A DNA stretch of 13,026 bases from NCBI GenBank assembly GCA_028705785.1, contig JAQWCT010000048.1, forward strand, positions 1-13,026, in the 5' to 3' direction. Below, one piece after another: positions 5,772 to 12,249 of the stretch; within the stretch, counting starts at the first letter, position 1, and each line of letters begins with the position of its first letter. Both the position numbers and the translations under genes were made by a program. The DNA comes from Sulfurospirillaceae bacterium. GTDB lineage: Bacteria; Campylobacterota; Campylobacteria; Campylobacterales; Sulfurospirillaceae. Below the pieces are notes generated by a model. The model had not been told where the DNA came from. It was given only the letters and a program-made list of their open reading frames with translations, and did not search any database.

Positions 5772-7502
5772 CTAGCTTTCCAATAAAGCAATGTGTGCTT
5801 TCAATCTTTTGATTTCTTCTTGTTTTGCCTTGTCATTGCCTAAAATTATTTTTTCGATTTCTATGAGATGATTTTTGATAACTTGTTTTATAAAATCATC
5901 TCCAATGATTGAGTGTATATTCCAAAAGCTTTTTTGAAATTTTTTTAAATATTTTTCTTTCTCTTCTTCTCTTGATTGTTTGTTTTCATCTTTTAGTAAA
6001 TCTTTACTTTTAATTTCTTCATGGTATTTTATGATTGATTGAATTTTGTCTTTCGCAAACTCACCCATAAGCCCCTCTTTCATAAAAAAGCCATGAGAGA
6101 GTAGTGTGTGGATATTGGCTCCGAAAGTTTCGATATTTGGATAAACTTGCTTGCCGTTTTCTAGGAAAATGACATTTTCTTTGGGAATGTCTGAGAGGAG
6201 AAATGGGGAATGAGTTGCAAAAAAACAATATATTTTTTTGTTTGATAATCTTTCAAATATTGGGATAATATAGTATAAAAATTTTCGTTGCCATTCAGGA
6301 TGTAGGTAAGTTTCGATTTCATCTAAAAACAGCAAAATAGTTTTTGAGTTTGAGTGACTTATAAGATAGTCAAGGTTTCCAATAATTTTTAATAGACCTT
6401 TTTCTCCACTACTCAAATCTGAAAATCTTTGAGAAATATGATCTAGAACATGTGTTATTTCAAGCGTTAAGTAACGAGGTAATTGGGATAAAATATCAAT
6501 TACTAAATCAAATTTTTTTGATTTTTGAAGTTTTTTAATCGAGATATCTATGGGTATATCATATCCAATAGGGTGTTTTGTATAAAAATCTATGAGAGGT
6601 GTTAATGTTTGTAGATTGTCTTGAAGATATTTTGCTTTATTGATTTCTGTTTCATATTTTGGTTCATTGTAATAATGCTTTATATAATGTGTGTTTAATT
6701 CTTGGATTGATAATTCTTCCTGATTCTCGAATTCTAATCTTTTATAATCAATTCTGAGTTCTAAAACATCAGGTTGAAAAAATTCCGTAATATGGTCATG
6801 CTTAAAGCATGGATTAAAAAAATAATTTAGAACTCTTTTGACACTTTTCTCTTCTTCAATACGAAGATTAATAGCTCTATCATCTTTAAATATTTTATTG
6901 GGTTCAATAATGAATTTTTGATCTTTCCCTGTTTCAAAAAAATCATCTTTATATTCATTTTTATAGTGTGAAAAATAAGAAATCCCTAGTGAGTAATCAA
7001 ACCAAATCACACTTATATTTTTTTTGATTTCTTCACCAATAATAGTTCTAAAGTTATGAAGAAGTTTATCATCTCCTGCTCCTTTACTTCTTTTAGGATA
7101 AAATCGGATTAGATTCTCGGGAATAATCTTTGGAAATATAATATTTCGATTTGATTCTTCAGTTCTTCCTAGTGCATATAATTTATTGCTGATAGAAACT
7201 ATAAAAATACCGTTCAAATTTTCTTGCCATCGAACCCAATCAAAGCCTTGTTTCTTTTCGTCAATTTCATAACTCGATCTTAAGAAACGATAGAGAAATT
7301 CAAAGATGCTACTCTTCCCACTTCCATTCTTCCCCGCAATCGCCGTGATATTGATATTTTCAGGAAAGATTGAAACATAGTCTTTTTTTTCTTCAATCGT
7401 GAGTTCGCCATTTTCATACTTACATGTAAACCTAGGCGAAAAATTAAACCCTTGCTCTTTAATATTTTTATACTCTTCCACCCACAAATAAACCAATTCC
7501 AT
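5772..7502 (-). CDS. AAA/ABC-type ATPase, PtuA-like (Septu-like defence)
   Basis: 576 residues. Walker A GKNGSGKSS is at 57-65; the ABC-type signature LSSGEKG at 363-369; Walker B LFLDE at 391-395, with D394 and the catalytic E395, continuing to LHPEWQ; and the switch histidine H431 in FATHSPF. The long insertion between Walker A and the signature, and the tail segment NIHTLLSHGFFMKEGLMGEF, are features I associate with the ATPases of Septu and related nuclease systems. No TOPRIM nuclease motif follows, so it is not a standard OLD or GajA protein. The C-terminal 100 residues are a charged, probable coiled coil. The start ATG has GGAG five bases upstream. The gene is very AT-rich: one 60-base line (6481-6540) has 10 G/C, against 29 in a line of aguB (8461-8520), suggesting acquisition by transfer. 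Confidence 0.82.
   Translation of the reverse strand: MELVYLWVEEYKNIKEQGFNFSPRFTCKYENGELTIEEKKDYVSIFPENINITAIAGKNGSGKSSIFEFLYRFLRSSYEIDEKKQGFDWVRWQENLNGIFIVSISNKLYALGRTEESNRNIIFPKIIPENLIRFYPKRSKGAGDDKLLHNFRTIIGEEIKKNISVIWFDYSLGISYFSHYKNEYKDDFFETGKDQKFIIEPNKIFKDDRAINLRIEEEKSVKRVLNYFFNPCFKHDHITEFFQPDVLELRIDYKRLEFENQEELSIQELNTHYIKHYYNEPKYETEINKAKYLQDNLQTLTPLIDFYTKHPIGYDIPIDISIKKLQKSKKFDLVIDILSQLPRYLTLEITHVLDHISQRFSDLSSGEKGLLKIIGNLDYLISHSNSKTILLFLDEIETYLHPEWQRKFLYYIIPIFERLSNKKIYCFFATHSPFLLSDIPKENVIFLENGKQVYPNIETFGANIHTLLSHGFFMKEGLMGEFAKDKIQSIIKYHEEIKSKDLLKDENKQSREEEKEKYLKKFQKSFWNIHSIIGDDFIKQVIKNHLIEIEKIILGNDKAKQEEIKRLKAHIALLES
7420..7430. repeat. TTACATGTAAA palindrome, copy 3 (inside the ATPase gene)
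   Basis: The core (7420-7429) lies within the ATPase coding sequence, encoding part of FTCKY near residue 27. It is the only copy clearly inside an open frame and away from a gene end. Confidence 0.75.
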
Positions 7503-7514
7503 AAGCGCTCCAAA

Positions 7515-7550
7515 GGTTTACATGTAAAGCTTTAAACCCTTACATGTAAG
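7515..7550. repeat. Twin TTACATGTAA palindromes (copies 4 and 5) with nested dyads, upstream of the ATPase
   Basis: TTTACATGTAAA (7517-7528) and CTTACATGTAAG (7539-7550) lie 10 bases apart. Between them, AAAGCTTT (7526-7533) is palindromic, and GGTTTA (7515-7520) pairs with TAAACC (7533-7538). The cluster occupies the leader immediately upstream of the ATPase ribosome site, so it could act on transcription or translation of the defence operon. Copy 5 also sits 7 bases beyond the stop of the aguB remnant, the same place copy 6 has relative to intact aguB. Confidence 0.8.
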
Positions 7551-7555
7551 AAGAT

Positions 7556-7671
7556 TCTAATCAATAAATCGTTTCGTCAAATTCCCATAAGCTTTGATTC
7601 TTCTTTGCCGTGACTAGTTCGTATGATGCTTTCGCCTTGTGGTCTTAAAACAAAGGAGTTGCCCCAAAATC
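7556..7671 (-). pseudogene. Decayed 3' fragment of a second aguB copy
   Basis: Bases 7556-7604 match the end of intact aguB (8079-8127) with 45 of 49 identical, and 7598-7670 continue the match, more weakly, at about 8197-8269. The fragment therefore lacks about 76 bases, with the junction at the repeated heptamer TTCTTCT present at both breakpoints (8121-8127 and 8197-8203). Read on the minus strand it gives FWGNSFVLRPQGE, matching FWGNSFVAGPQGE, then after the frameshift caused by the deletion RIKAYGNLTKRFID, matching RIETYGDLTKRFID, and a TAG stop. Upstream of FWGN the similarity fades and another frameshift appears. It cannot make a functional enzyme. Divergence suggests an old duplicate or an aguB tail from a related strain. 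Confidence 0.8.
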
Positions 7672-7731
7672 AAGATACCACCCAGTCCTAGCAACCCATT
7701 TTTTAATTAAGCCAGCAATGACAAGGTAATT

Positions 7732-8043
7732 TCAATTTATATATTTAAATGAAAATTTTCTATCAATTAAGTTAGGTTTTGTTGAAGAATTGTTATATCT
7801 TTTTTTGATGATTGTTATGGTTTGATTTGGTTCTAATATCAGATTTTCCATTTTCCGATATATTTTATCGAGCCTTGCTTCGGCTTGAACCACTACTTTT
7901 TTCTGTGTCATGTTAATGATGTTTATTTCTACATTAAGAGGACCTTTGTACAAATACATACAAACTTGTTCTGCATCGTATTCACAGGGAGGAACTGCAT
8001 ACATACTTGTAAGTGTTGCGATTAATATCAACAGTTTTTTCAT
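7732..8043 (-). CDS. Small exported protein of unknown function
   Basis: 103 residues with a good start (ATG with AGGAGAG seven bases upstream) and a clear signal peptide (MKKLLILIATLTSMYA). The mature part begins with PPCEYDAEQVCMYLYKG, two cysteines eight residues apart (C20, C28) that could form a disulfide. After that come alternating hydrophobic strands (VEINIINM, KVVVQAEA, NQTITIIKK), suggesting a small beta-sandwich. I do not recognise the family. The pattern recalls the N-terminal domain of some periplasmic M23 peptidases, which would make this a truncated or stand-alone domain, but that is weak. It lies downstream of aguB on the same strand, between the two TTACATGTAA-aguB tail repeats, so it is probably cargo of the accessory region. 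Confidence 0.6.
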   Translation of the reverse strand: MKKLLILIATLTSMYAVPPCEYDAEQVCMYLYKGPLNVEINIINMTQKKVVVQAEARLDKIYRKMENLILEPNQTITIIKKRYNNSSTKPNLIDRKFSFKYIN

Positions 8044-8063
8044 TTTTATCTCTCCTGATTTTA

Positions 8064-8075
8064 TTTACATGTAAA
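8064..8075. repeat. TTTACATGTAAA palindrome, copy 6 (after aguB stop)
   Basis: A perfect 12-base palindrome five to six bases past the aguB stop (8080-8082), in the 36-base gap before the small exported protein gene. Confidence 0.8.
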
Positions 8076-8127
8076 GGCTCTAATCAATAAATCGTTTCGT
8101 CAAATCCCCATAAGTTTCAATTCTTCT
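8065..8127. repeat. Direct repeat with 7540-7604 (palindrome plus aguB 3' end)
   Basis: Both copies consist of TTACATGTAA, a short unlike spacer, then 49 bases of aguB 3' end with 27 identical bases at the start. They lie in the same orientation about 525 bases apart and enclose the small exported protein gene. Because similarity extends further into aguB, gene duplication explains it better than a short attachment site. Confidence 0.7.
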
Positions 8128-8952
8128 ATCTCGCAAAAATGGCCAGATGCGTCTGACTTCTTCGCATCGTTTGAGATCAATGTCGATGACTATAACTTCT
8201 TCTTTATTATTGGATGCTTTGGTGATGATTTCGCCTTGGGGGCCAGCAACGAAGGAATTTCCCCAGAAACGGATGCCGTCAAGTTGTTTTTTATCATCTA
8301 ATTCTTTGCCGATGCGGTTGACACTGATGACGGGTAAGCCATTAGCGATGGCGTGACCCCTTTGGATGGTTTCCCATGAGTCTCTTTGGCGTTCTTTTTC
8401 TGCTTCACCGTCTTCATCAAACCAACCAATCGCTGTTGGGTAGATGAGCATTTCAGCACCCTTAAGTGCCATCAAACGGGCTGCTTCAGGATACCATTGA
8501 TCCCAACAAACGAGCAATCCAAGTTTGCCAACACTTGTTTGGATGGGGTTGTAGCCCATATCACCTGGGGTGAAGTAAAATTTCTCGTAAAACCCTGGGT
8601 CGTCGGGGATGTGCATTTTGCGGTATTTGCCTGCTACGGTTCCATCTTTTTCAAAGACGACAGCGGTGTTATGATAGAGTCCAGCGGATCGTTTTTCAAA
8701 GAGGGAAGTGACGAGTACGACTTCGTTTTCTTTGGCGATATTTCCCCAAAAGAGGATGTCTTTTTCAAAGTTATTGGCTAGGTCAAAAAAGTCAACATCC
8801 TCGTTGATGCAAAAGTATCGGTCTTGATGAAGTTCTTGTAGAACGACTAATTGTGCCCCTTGAAGTTTTGCTTTTTGGATGAGTTCAACGGTTTTTTCGA
8901 TGGTTTTTTCTTGAGAGCTAGCAATGGCATGTTGAATAAGTCCTACTTTCAT
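8080..8952 (-). CDS. aguB: N-carbamoylputrescine amidase
   Basis: 290 residues, full length for this nitrilase-superfamily branch. The Glu-Lys-Cys triad is complete: E40 (VVLQELHQDRYF), K112 (KYRKMHIPDDPG) and C149 (LLVCWDQWYPEAARL). The CWDQWYPE context and the C-terminal RRIWPFLRDRR are diagnostic of the plant/bacterial carbamoylputrescine hydrolases. It hydrolyses N-carbamoylputrescine to putrescine, CO2 and ammonia in the cytoplasm, the last step of putrescine synthesis from agmatine. The partner AguA is encoded 3.3 kb away on the same strand. The ATG follows an AAGG eight bases upstream. The gene diverges from feoAB, with 94 bases between the starts. A damaged second copy of its 3' end lies at 7556-7671. 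Confidence 0.95.
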   Translation of the reverse strand: MKVGLIQHAIASSQEKTIEKTVELIQKAKLQGAQLVVLQELHQDRYFCINEDVDFFDLANNFEKDILFWGNIAKENEVVLVTSLFEKRSAGLYHNTAVVFEKDGTVAGKYRKMHIPDDPGFYEKFYFTPGDMGYNPIQTSVGKLGLLVCWDQWYPEAARLMALKGAEMLIYPTAIGWFDEDGEAEKERQRDSWETIQRGHAIANGLPVISVNRIGKELDDKKQLDGIRFWGNSFVAGPQGEIITKASNNKEEVIVIDIDLKRCEEVRRIWPFLRDRRIETYGDLTKRFID

Positions 8953-8974
8953 TTTTCTTGCCTTTTTTATTTTT

Positions 8975-8980
8975 ATTGTA
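8975..8980 (-). promoter_or_regulatory. Possible -10 element for aguB
   Basis: TACAAT on the minus strand, 22 bases before the aguB ATG at 8952. It is the best hexamer in the divergent gap on this strand; no -35 box is evident. Confidence 0.4.
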
Positions 8981-9009
8981 CATTAATTAGGATTTAATCA
9001 AATTTAACC

Positions 9010-9015
9010 TAAAAT
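9010..9015 (+). promoter_or_regulatory. Possible -10 element for feoAB
   Basis: TAAAAT lies 31 bases before the FeoA ATG and two bases upstream of the Fur-box match at 9018-9032, so a bound repressor would cover the transcription start. Confidence 0.4.
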
Positions 9016-9017
9016 CT

Positions 9018-9032
9018 TGATGGTTATTATCA
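9018..9032 (+). promoter_or_regulatory. Fur box in front of feoAB
   Basis: TGATGGTTATTATCA matches the 7-1-7 Fur consensus TGATAATnATTATCA at 12 of 14 defined bases. It lies 15 to 29 bases upstream of the FeoA start and just after a -10-like TAAAAT. This predicts iron-loaded Fur repression of ferrous iron uptake. The divergent aguB start is 66 bases from it, so aguB could also be touched. Confidence 0.7.
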
Positions 9033-9046
9033 ATTATAGGAACATA

Positions 9047-9274
9047 ATGAAAACATTGGCAGATATGAGTGCTGGAGAGATGGCTGTTGTCATCAAGATT
9101 GATGCGAAAGATGAATTAAAACAGAGACTTTTTTCATTTGGGCTGCGTAAAAATAGTGTATTGAAAATCAAAGCAACAAGTATGGCAAAAAGCACTATGG
9201 AAATAGAAATAGGCTCAACGCTCATCGCACTGCGTTATGAAGAAGCTAAGTCAATTTTAGTGAGTGAAAGATGA
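9047..9274 (+). CDS. feoA: FeoA, ferrous iron transport accessory protein
   Basis: 75 residues from ATG 9047. This start was chosen over in-frame ATG 9020 or TTG 9017, because those lie in the Fur box, while 9047 has AGG six bases upstream and gives the usual FeoA beginning (MKTLADMSAGE). The SH3-like fold is visible as AVVIKID, then RLFSFGLRKNSVLKIK with the family's R-L-x-x-x-G-L element, and EIEIGSTLIALRYEEAKSILV. FeoA is a small cytosolic protein that supports or regulates FeoB. It overlaps feoB by four bases (ATGA), so the two are translationally coupled. Confidence 0.92.
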   Translation: MKTLADMSAGEMAVVIKIDAKDELKQRLFSFGLRKNSVLKIKATSMAKSTMEIEIGSTLIALRYEEAKSILVSER

Positions 9275-11367
9275 AAGAGTTAATCATCGCTCTTGTAGGG
9301 CAACCCAATGTGGGCAAGAGTATGCTCATCAACTCTATTGCAAATGCAAGGCTTCGTGTAGGGAATTTTTCTGGAGTGACAGTTGAAAAAGCAGAAGTGA
9401 GTTTTCAGTTTCATGACCACATGATTAAAATCATCGATTTACCGGGGACTTATTCACTCAATGACTATACGCAAGATGAAAAAGTTACCAAAGATTTTTT
9501 AGAAAATGAGTATTATGACCTTATCATCAATGTAGTTGATGCTACGAATTTGGAACGAAATCTTTTTTTAACAACACAACTTTTGGAACTTGATAAAAAG
9601 ATGATTGTCGCACTTAACATGATGGATGAAGCGCATAAAGAGGGCATTTGCATCGATCATGAACAACTCAGTACTATTTTGGGTGTTCCTTGTGTCAAAG
9701 TTTCAGCCGCAACGAAGAGGGGGATTGGGAAGCTTATCAATAGAGTGATTGATATCTCCAATTTTCCGCATGAAAAATCAAAACTTATTTATAGTGAAGC
9801 GGTTGAAGAGGAGACCGAAAAACTCTCTTTTTTCCTCAAACAAAAAAAATACAAAACGCCATTGCCGTATCGTGATTTGAGTTTGAAGCTTTTACAAGAA
9901 GACCCAAAAATTTACCATCACATGCATGATGAACCGATTTGGACGGAGCTTGCTCCTTTACTTTTGGAGTCTTTAAATCACCTTTATATCCATTATGACA
10001 CGAAAGATACGGTAGAAATCTTTTCAGAAGAAAAAGCCGCTTTTGCGAAGGGTGCAGTCGTTGAGACAGTGAGTCAAAAGAAGAGTGTTTCAAAAAGTAT
10101 AACCGATAAAATAGATGCTTTACTGATTCATCAGTTTTTTGGTATTCCTATTTTTATCATTTTGATGTGGTCTCTTTTTCAACTTACTTTTGAGTTGGGT
10201 TCTATCCCTATGGATTGGATTGATGCGTTTTTCATTGCTTTGGGAAATTACGCTAAAACGATTTTTGGTGAGGGCGAGCTTGGCTCTATCATCGCTGATG
10301 GTGCCATATCTGGTGTGGGTGCGGTGGTGATGTTTTTGCCTAACATTATGATTTTGTTTTTTGGTATCGCACTTTTGGAAACAACAGGTTACATGGCAAG
10401 AGTAGCTTTTTTGCTCGATGGCTTTTTTCATCGTTTTGGTCTGCATGGTAAAAGTTTTATCCCTCTTGTTACAGGATTTGGATGTTCTGTGCCTGCGTAC
10501 ATGAGTGCGAGGACGCTTAAAAATAACAAAGATAGACTGATCACACTTTTTATCATCGGTTTTATGAGTTGTGGGGCGAAGCTTCCTGTGTATGTTTTAT
10601 TTGCAGGTGCTTTTTTTGGGGCAGAAAATGCGGGTAATGTGCTTTTCATTATCTACATTGCAGGCGCATTTATCGGACTTTTAGCGGCTAAGTTTTTAAA
10701 AGTTTTTGTTTTTAAAGGAGTGGATGAGCCTTTTGTTATGGAAATGCCAAAGTATCGACTTCCCTCTTTTAAGCTGATATGGCATACGGTGATTACCAAA
10801 GCCATTATGTATCTTAAAAAAGCGGGAACATTTATTTTGGGGGCTTCCTTGTTGATTTGGTTTGCGAGTAATTATCCTAAATATCCGCTGATTGAAGAAG
10901 CATATACGGCAAAAATAGAATTAGCACAAGATGAAGATGCGAAAAAACAACTCCAAAATGAACGCTCTTTAGCGCTTTTAGAAAAAAGTTATCTAGGTAT
11001 TATTGGAAAATCAACAGATGTGTTGTTTACACCAATTGGATTTGATTGGAAGATGACGATAGCTTTAGAATCTGGGCTTGCGGCTAAAGAAGTGGTGGTT
11101 TCGACTTTGGGTGTATTGTACGCTTTGGGCTCAGAAGTGGATGAACAAAATAGTAGTTTAGTAGAAGAGATTCAAAAACAAATCCCTTTGGCATCGGCTG
11201 TTTCTTTTATCATCTTCGTGATGCTTTATCTACCATGTATGGCAGCTTCCATCGTCTTTGCCAAAGAGAGTGGAAGCTACAAGTATTTGTTTTATCTTTT
11301 TGTTTTTAGCACCACGATAGCGTGGGTTTTATCTTTTGTAGGATACCGCATTACACTTTTGCTATAA
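9271..11367 (+). CDS. feoB: FeoB, GTP-dependent ferrous iron transporter
   Basis: 698 residues. The N-terminal G domain has G1 GQPNVGKS (10-17), G2 around T37 (SGVTVEK), G3 DLPG (56-59), G4 NMMD (116-119) and G5 SAAT (145-148). A helical spacer domain follows to about 270. The membrane domain has the two mirror-image Gate regions; C405 lies in GFGCSVPAYMSART, C434 in SCGAKLPVY and C656 in LYLPCMAAS, matching conserved FeoB cysteines. It imports Fe2+ across the inner membrane. No feoC follows, as is usual outside gamma-proteobacteria. The last six bases overlap the end of the convergent cation efflux gene. Regulation is probably by Fur through the site at 9018-9032. Confidence 0.96.
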   Translation: MKELIIALVGQPNVGKSMLINSIANARLRVGNFSGVTVEKAEVSFQFHDHMIKIIDLPGTYSLNDYTQDEKVTKDFLENEYYDLIINVVDATNLERNLFLTTQLLELDKKMIVALNMMDEAHKEGICIDHEQLSTILGVPCVKVSAATKRGIGKLINRVIDISNFPHEKSKLIYSEAVEEETEKLSFFLKQKKYKTPLPYRDLSLKLLQEDPKIYHHMHDEPIWTELAPLLLESLNHLYIHYDTKDTVEIFSEEKAAFAKGAVVETVSQKKSVSKSITDKIDALLIHQFFGIPIFIILMWSLFQLTFELGSIPMDWIDAFFIALGNYAKTIFGEGELGSIIADGAISGVGAVVMFLPNIMILFFGIALLETTGYMARVAFLLDGFFHRFGLHGKSFIPLVTGFGCSVPAYMSARTLKNNKDRLITLFIIGFMSCGAKLPVYVLFAGAFFGAENAGNVLFIIYIAGAFIGLLAAKFLKVFVFKGVDEPFVMEMPKYRLPSFKLIWHTVITKAIMYLKKAGTFILGASLLIWFASNYPKYPLIEEAYTAKIELAQDEDAKKQLQNERSLALLEKSYLGIIGKSTDVLFTPIGFDWKMTIALESGLAAKEVVVSTLGVLYALGSEVDEQNSSLVEEIQKQIPLASAVSFIIFVMLYLPCMAASIVFAKESGSYKYLFYLFVFSTTIAWVLSFVGYRITLLL

Positions 11368-12249
11368 CTTACCATCGTTGAGGAGAGAGTCGTCGTACGG
11401 GTCAAGATGCGCGTTGATGACCCACTCTTCATCATCAATGAGATCTTTGATCTTCTCTTCGATTCTATCTCCTGCATGGTGTGCTTTAATGAGCGAGATA
11501 CCGGGGCTAAAGACTAAATGCACATCAACAAAATTGGTATGACCAGATTTGCGTGTTTTGAGATAATGAAAATCGCTGATTTCTTTTTCTTCTAAAATGA
11601 TATTTTTAATTTTTTCGACAATGACTTCATCCAAAGAAGCATCAAGAAGAATATAAACACCATCTTTGATAATCTCATACGCTGAGTGGATAATATAAAT
11701 CGAGATAACCACACCCATAATAGAGTCTATCAGCCCAAAATTGGTGACTTGAATTAATACCAAAGAGACAAGAATGGCACCGTTGCTTAGAACATCGGTT
11801 TTATAGTGAAGTGCGTCTGATTTGACGACCATACTACCTGTCTTTTTTGCCACATAGTTCAAAAATAAAACCAAAGCAATCGTTAAAGCAAGGGAGATAA
11901 GCATCACAATGATAGAGGCATTCAAGTACTCAAGTTCTTTTTGGTTAAATGCTTTGCGAATCGCTTCATAAAAGATATAAACACCTGAAACAGTGATAAC
12001 AGTTCCTTCAATAACAGCAGCCAGCGCTTCTATCTTTCCTTTGCCGTAATTAAATTTTTTATCTGCGGGTTGTTCGGATTTGGTAATCGCAAAATAGTTA
12101 AAGGCAGAGACAATTAAGTCTAAAACAGAATCAATAGCAGAAGCAAGAACTGCCACTGAGCCACTCATAATGCCAATGGCTAACTTAACGATGATTAAAA
12201 TGGTAGCGGTGAAACTAGAAACTATCGTCGCTTTTTTTTGTAGCGTCAT
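11362..12249 (-). CDS. Cation diffusion facilitator, FieF/YiiP-like metal efflux protein
   Basis: 295 residues, the usual length. Six membrane helices occupy about 10-205, followed by a cytosolic ferredoxin-like domain with DVHLVFSPG and AHHAGDRIEEKI. The membrane metal site is D40-x3-D44 (ASAIDSVLD) and H148-x3-D152 (DALHYKTD), the same residues and spacing as YiiP D45/D49/H153/D157, indicating a Zn2+/Fe2+-type CDF. It would export divalent metal by proton antiport. The ATG overlaps the aguA stop as ATGA, so it is translated from the aguA message. The 3' end overlaps feoB by six bases on the opposite strand. Which metal it exports (Fe, Zn, Mn) cannot be read from sequence; lying next to feoB favours iron only weakly. 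Confidence 0.9.
   Translation of the reverse strand: MTLQKKATIVSSFTATILIIVKLAIGIMSGSVAVLASAIDSVLDLIVSAFNYFAITKSEQPADKKFNYGKGKIEALAAVIEGTVITVSGVYIFYEAIRKAFNQKELEYLNASIIVMLISLALTIALVLFLNYVAKKTGSMVVKSDALHYKTDVLSNGAILVSLVLIQVTNFGLIDSIMGVVISIYIIHSAYEIIKDGVYILLDASLDEVIVEKIKNIILEEKEISDFHYLKTRKSGHTNFVDVHLVFSPGISLIKAHHAGDRIEEKIKDLIDDEEWVINAHLDPYDDSLLNDGKL

Noticed and set aside
4863..7502. Retron with ATPase/HNH effectors
   Set aside because: No reverse transcriptase frame or msr/msd-like RNA is present within the window around the pair.
5772..7502. OLD nuclease or Gabija GajA
   Set aside because: No TOPRIM acidic motifs follow the ATPase domain and no UvrD-like helicase is adjacent; an HNH gene is instead.
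2662..8075. Palindrome copies as a CRISPR-like array
   Set aside because: Spacing is irregular (22 bases to over 2 kb), repeats are only 10-12 bases and no cas genes are present.
7540..8127. att-site direct repeats of an integrated element
   Set aside because: No integrase or tRNA is present, and the similarity extends well beyond a short core into aguB with decay, which fits a duplicate better.
8386..8781. 131-codon plus-strand open frame
   Set aside because: It lies wholly antisense to aguB, whose motifs are complete, and lacks a recognisable family or ribosome site.
10120..10446. 108-codon minus-strand open frame
   Set aside because: Antisense shadow of the FeoB membrane domain with low-complexity basic composition.
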